Of a stretch of DNA of 64,000 nucleotides, positions 61,703 to 64,000 are shown one piece after another. Every line of letters begins with the position of its first letter. Position 1 is the first letter of the stretch. The notes beneath the pieces were generated by a model. It did not search any database, was not told the DNA's origin, and saw only the letters and a program-made list of their open reading frames with translations. The translations under genes and the position numbers were made by a program. The stretch is from Salinispirillum sp049115955 (GTDB lineage: Bacteria > Pseudomonadota > Gammaproteobacteria > Pseudomonadales > Natronospirillaceae). The stretch lies in the NCBI GenBank assembly GCA_049115955.1, contig JAGDZJ010000018.1:62001-126000 (forward strand), written 5' to 3'.

Positions 61703-62440
61703 CTAATTCATGTCTTGTAGGAATGCGACATCTCTACGCGCTCGCGAAGGCGGCTGACCGAAGAAACGCCCAAATTCATGCGTAAAATGACTTTGGTCTG
61801 AAAACCCCAGTTCCATCGCTATTTGCACCAAGGGCCACGACGAGTTTGCAAGCAGGTTGGAAGCTCTCTGAAACCGGACAATCTGTGCAAACAACTTCGG
61901 AGACAAGCCGACCACATCAAAAAAATGGCGCTCAAATTGCCGACGACTTTTGCCAAACATGTCTGCCAACTGGGCAACAGGTACCATACCTTGCGTCGCT
62001 TCAATATGCCGGACGACACAATCGATTCTGGAATCTTGAGGCGGTCGATACTTTAGGTGGCTGATCAAGAGACTGTCCAGTTGAGTCAACAACCTATCGA
62101 CAGCCATTGAATCCGCCATTTCACAAACATCGGTAACAAAGAGGCCCGCCGCTGGATGAACAGCGTCTGTCAGCTCCGACGCCAGAACATTCATAAAGTG
62201 TCGGCTTTGTCCGGGCCGGAAACGAATACCAAGGTAATGAGCGCCTACCTCAATGGGCAGTTCTGTTCTTAAGGTTGTCGTACCAAAAACATTCAAACGG
62301 CGATTGGTCTCACGCGCGGCGATGACTACATCCACTGCCCCGTCTGGCAGAATGGAAAACGTTTGGTCTGAGTTATTTAGGCTCAACCAATAGTGGCTAA
62401 CGTAATTCCGTAAAGGAAGAGAAGGCTGCAATACTCTCAT
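61703..62440 (-). CDS. AraC-family transcriptional regulator (DUF6597 type)
   Basis: 245 aa from the ATG at 62440, which has GGGAG five bases upstream; a GTG at 62452 is possible. The N-terminal ~110 residues (LRNYVSHYWLSL, FSILPDGAVDVVI, LGIRFRPGQSRHF) are the sensor domain often named DUF6597. The C-terminal AraC domain has two helix-turn-helix units (VAQLADMFGKSRRQFERHFF, then IAMELGFSDQSHFTHEFGRFFG). It is 45 bases upstream of the VOC gene and heads the VOC-kinase-regulator run. Confidence 0.9.
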   Translation of the reverse strand: MRVLQPSLPLRNYVSHYWLSLNNSDQTFSILPDGAVDVVIAARETNRRLNVFGTTTLRTELPIEVGAHYLGIRFRPGQSRHFMNVLASELTDAVHPAAGLFVTDVCEMADSMAVDRLLTQLDSLLISHLKYRPPQDSRIDCVVRHIEATQGMVPVAQLADMFGKSRRQFERHFFDVVGLSPKLFAQIVRFQRASNLLANSSWPLVQIAMELGFSDQSHFTHEFGRFFGQPPSRARRDVAFLQDMN

Positions 62441-62472
62441 ATAGACTCCCACGCTCGCCCTGTCCGTAGCCG

Positions 62473-63099
62473 TTAATTCGCCACATTCCTCATCAGCACC
62501 TTAACCGCCGCCCAGCCAAACAACACCGCTAGTGCTGACTCAAATACCCGGCGCGATTTGGAGTACACATGGCGTACAGAAGCCAGTGAAAACAGTAACG
62601 CATAACCCAGAAACACGCAGGTACTGACGCAGCCGACCGTTAAAATCACTTTCAGCAAGTCAACCGCTGTGGCTTCTGGCGATACACCTAAAGAGTACAG
62701 AGAACCAAAAAACAGAATGGCTTTCGGGTTGGTCAGGTGGATCAGCAGGCCCTTCAGATAGGCCGTACGATACCGCGAAGCCGAACCTGCGTTTATCACT
62801 ACCGTGCCGCCGCGCAGTGCAGAGCGTAGCGATTTATAGGCCAGAAACATTAGGTAAGCAGCACCCAAATAACGCATATATTCAACGATCCACACACTAG
62901 CGTACATCAGCGCACCCAGCCCGAAAGCCGCCGAAAAAGACCAAAAAAAGGAACCGGTCAGTACCCCGCCAGCCAATGCTAAGCCATAGCCTCGCCCTTG
63001 CGCCATCGACATGCCAGTAATGGCCAGTGTAGCTGGGCCGGGGCTGGCAATGGCCAACAGCGCAACGGACACAATAAGAACGTATTGAATCTCTACCAT
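62473..63099 (-). CDS. LysE-family amino-acid exporter
   Basis: 208 aa from the ATG at 63099, where the canonical first helix with IASPGPATLAI begins; AGGGA lies about nine bases before it. The frame extends to 63177 into the previous gene. Six helices and the HLTNPKAILFFGSLYSLG motif are present. It is complete, unlike the remnant at 43148. It probably exports amino acids or related compounds. It follows the NAD(P)-binding gene by 16 bases. Confidence 0.9.
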   Translation of the reverse strand: MVEIQYVLIVSVALLAIASPGPATLAITGMSMAQGRGYGLALAGGVLTGSFFWSFSAAFGLGALMYASVWIVEYMRYLGAAYLMFLAYKSLRSALRGGTVVINAGSASRYRTAYLKGLLIHLTNPKAILFFGSLYSLGVSPEATAVDLLKVILTVGCVSTCVFLGYALLFSLASVRHVYSKSRRVFESALAVLFGWAAVKVLMRNVAN

Positions 63100-63115
63100 G
63101 GCGTAAATCCCTAAA

Positions 63116-63766
63116 TCAGTTAAACAACGACTTGCCTTCCAAAATGACTCTACCCTCGCCTGCTGGCTTAACAGCACAGGCCACCATCTTTTGCGCTAAT
63201 TGCTTGGCTTCAATGGGGCGAATACTGGCGGGCATGATCGGTGCGATGGGCCCGAAAAGCTTTTGGCTGATGTGCTCCATTGGCCGTTGCGCATGCGGCC
63301 CTAATAACAAAGATGGTCGCAGAATGTACAAGCTGCGTATTGGCAGCTCATAGAGCGCATCTTCCAACGCGCCTTTCACCCGGTTATAAAACAACTTGGA
63401 TTGCGCATTCGCACCCACCGCAGAAATCAAACACACCCGTTGGGTGCCACGTTCTACAGCCCAGCGCGCCAACGCTAAGGGATAGTCGTAATCAATTTCT
63501 TGAAAGCGTGCCTGGCTACCCGCTTGCTTGATGGTGGTACCAAAGGCGATGCACAGCACGTCTGGGGCTTCATCCACTTGGCTATCAAACACCGAGAAAT
63601 CCGTAAAATCCGTCGCAATAAACGCACTGTTACTCGGTGCCTGTTCCGGTAAACGACGACCGGGCAGCCATACTTTATCGCACTGCGGCGCCAAGAGTGG
63701 CAAGGCCGTAGACCCAACAAGGCCGGTGGCACCCATCAGCATTGCGCTCGGTATTTTGGTGCTCAT
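63116..63766 (-). CDS. NAD(P)-binding Rossmann-fold protein (HTATIP2/YwnB-like)
   Basis: 216 aa. The N-terminal MLMGATGLVGSTALPLL dinucleotide site, LISAVGANAQSKLFYNRVKG and the YILRPSLLLGP segment match the atypical short-chain dehydrogenase group that includes HTATIP2/Oxidoreductase HTATIP2-like proteins. Substrate is unknown. It starts 27 bases after the partial DUF1801 gene and precedes lysE. Confidence 0.85.
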   Translation of the reverse strand: MSTKIPSAMLMGATGLVGSTALPLLAPQCDKVWLPGRRLPEQAPSNSAFIATDFTDFSVFDSQVDEAPDVLCIAFGTTIKQAGSQARFQEIDYDYPLALARWAVERGTQRVCLISAVGANAQSKLFYNRVKGALEDALYELPIRSLYILRPSLLLGPHAQRPMEHISQKLFGPIAPIMPASIRPIEAKQLAQKMVACAVKPAGEGRVILEGKSLFN

Positions 63767-63793
63767 ATCGCTTTTCCTCTAGGGACGGGACGC

Positions 63794-64000
63794 TCACAAC
63801 TTCCTCAATAATCCTTTGTTCCGCACAATATGCTTATAGTCCCACTGAATTTCTCGTGCTTTCGAAAGCCATCGTATCACGTCAGCTTCATTAATTTCCG
63901 TAACGTCATTGTAGAACACGGAAGCATCTTTGAACTTCTTACCCAAAACGTTCAGACCCGCTTCTTCAAAATCTGCGCCACTCCAAAACATCAAGCGGAT
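63794..64000 (-). CDS. DUF1801 family protein (partial, 5' end outside window)
   Basis: The last 68 codons are in the window, and the frame is open across the right edge. The segments FWSGADFEEAGLNVLGKKF and SVFYNDVTEINEADV, with the C-terminal IQWDYKHIVRNKGLLRKL, match the C-terminal half of DUF1801/YdhG-like proteins, whose fold is shared with iron-chaperone-like domains. Function is not established. Confidence 0.78.
   Translation of the reverse strand: MRLMFWSGADFEEAGLNVLGKKFKDASVFYNDVTEINEADVIRWLSKAREIQWDYKHIVRNKGLLRKL

Overview
The window looks like ordinary chromosome from a gammaproteobacterium, most like the marine Oceanospirillales/Pseudomonadales group. The evidence is the tig-clpP-clpX order with a Pro-Arg-His-Leu tRNA cluster upstream, plus folD-ppiB-lpxH, miaE, an N-terminally extended GAPDH, DUF3581, and an NosP/NahK-like pair. 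Species cannot be named from this. There is no prophage, integron, CRISPR array or complete insertion sequence. The accessory signal consists of gene remnants and small regulatory repeats.

Layout. 1-4.9 kb: end of ndpA, then clpX, clpP and tig (minus strand) and four tRNA genes with a clear promoter. 5-17.5 kb: housekeeping genes: folD-ppiB-lpxH, miaE, a K+/H+ antiporter, yajQ, an amino-acid dehydrogenase, a GST-like gene, an acyltransferase, DUF3581, gap, a PHP phosphatase and a 62-aa small protein. 17.5-25.3 kb (minus strand): kynU, a DTW tRNA-modification enzyme, a LysR regulator whose only well-placed start is AUA, and an MHYT-PAS-GGDEF-EAL protein form one close-packed unit; a beta-CASP nuclease-like protein and a sirtuin lie upstream. 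25.4-34.3 kb: a MotA/MotB-like pair, a substrate-sensing c-di-GMP protein with a degenerate GGDEF, a NitT/TauT-type ABC importer and an OmpA-type lipoprotein. 34.4-42.9 kb: a FAN1-type nuclease, a cysteine-synthase-like enzyme behind a palindrome, a response regulator, a hybrid kinase plus FIST protein (NosP/NahK type), and an ExaC-type aldehyde dehydrogenase.

43.0-45.4 kb is a scar: a diverged copy of the sulP 5' end, a lysE gene without its 5' end, and the tail of an araC gene, all just before intact sulP. 45.5-49 kb is a PhnC-D-E-E importer without C-P lyase genes. 49.2-51.1 kb encodes an orphan 647-aa putative outer-membrane protein. 51.2-53.5 kb is a BLH/ETHE1-like hydrolase diverging from a frameshifted DadA-like oxidoreductase, with twin 16-bp palindromes sitting on the hydrolase promoter.

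53.5-58.5 kb is the best candidate for a little-described system: a tightly packed five-gene operon with a LolA-like periplasmic protein, two LolC/E-like permeases, a LolD-like ATPase and a putative outer-membrane beta-barrel, which together could form a trans-envelope lipid or lipoprotein route. 58.6-64 kb: DUF2306, a DesK/NarL-type two-component system downstream of AraC and glyoxalase-like genes, a LysE exporter, an NAD(P)-binding protein and a partial DUF1801 gene.

Signalling genes are frequent: two GGDEF/EAL proteins, YajQ, two two-component systems and a probable NO sensor.
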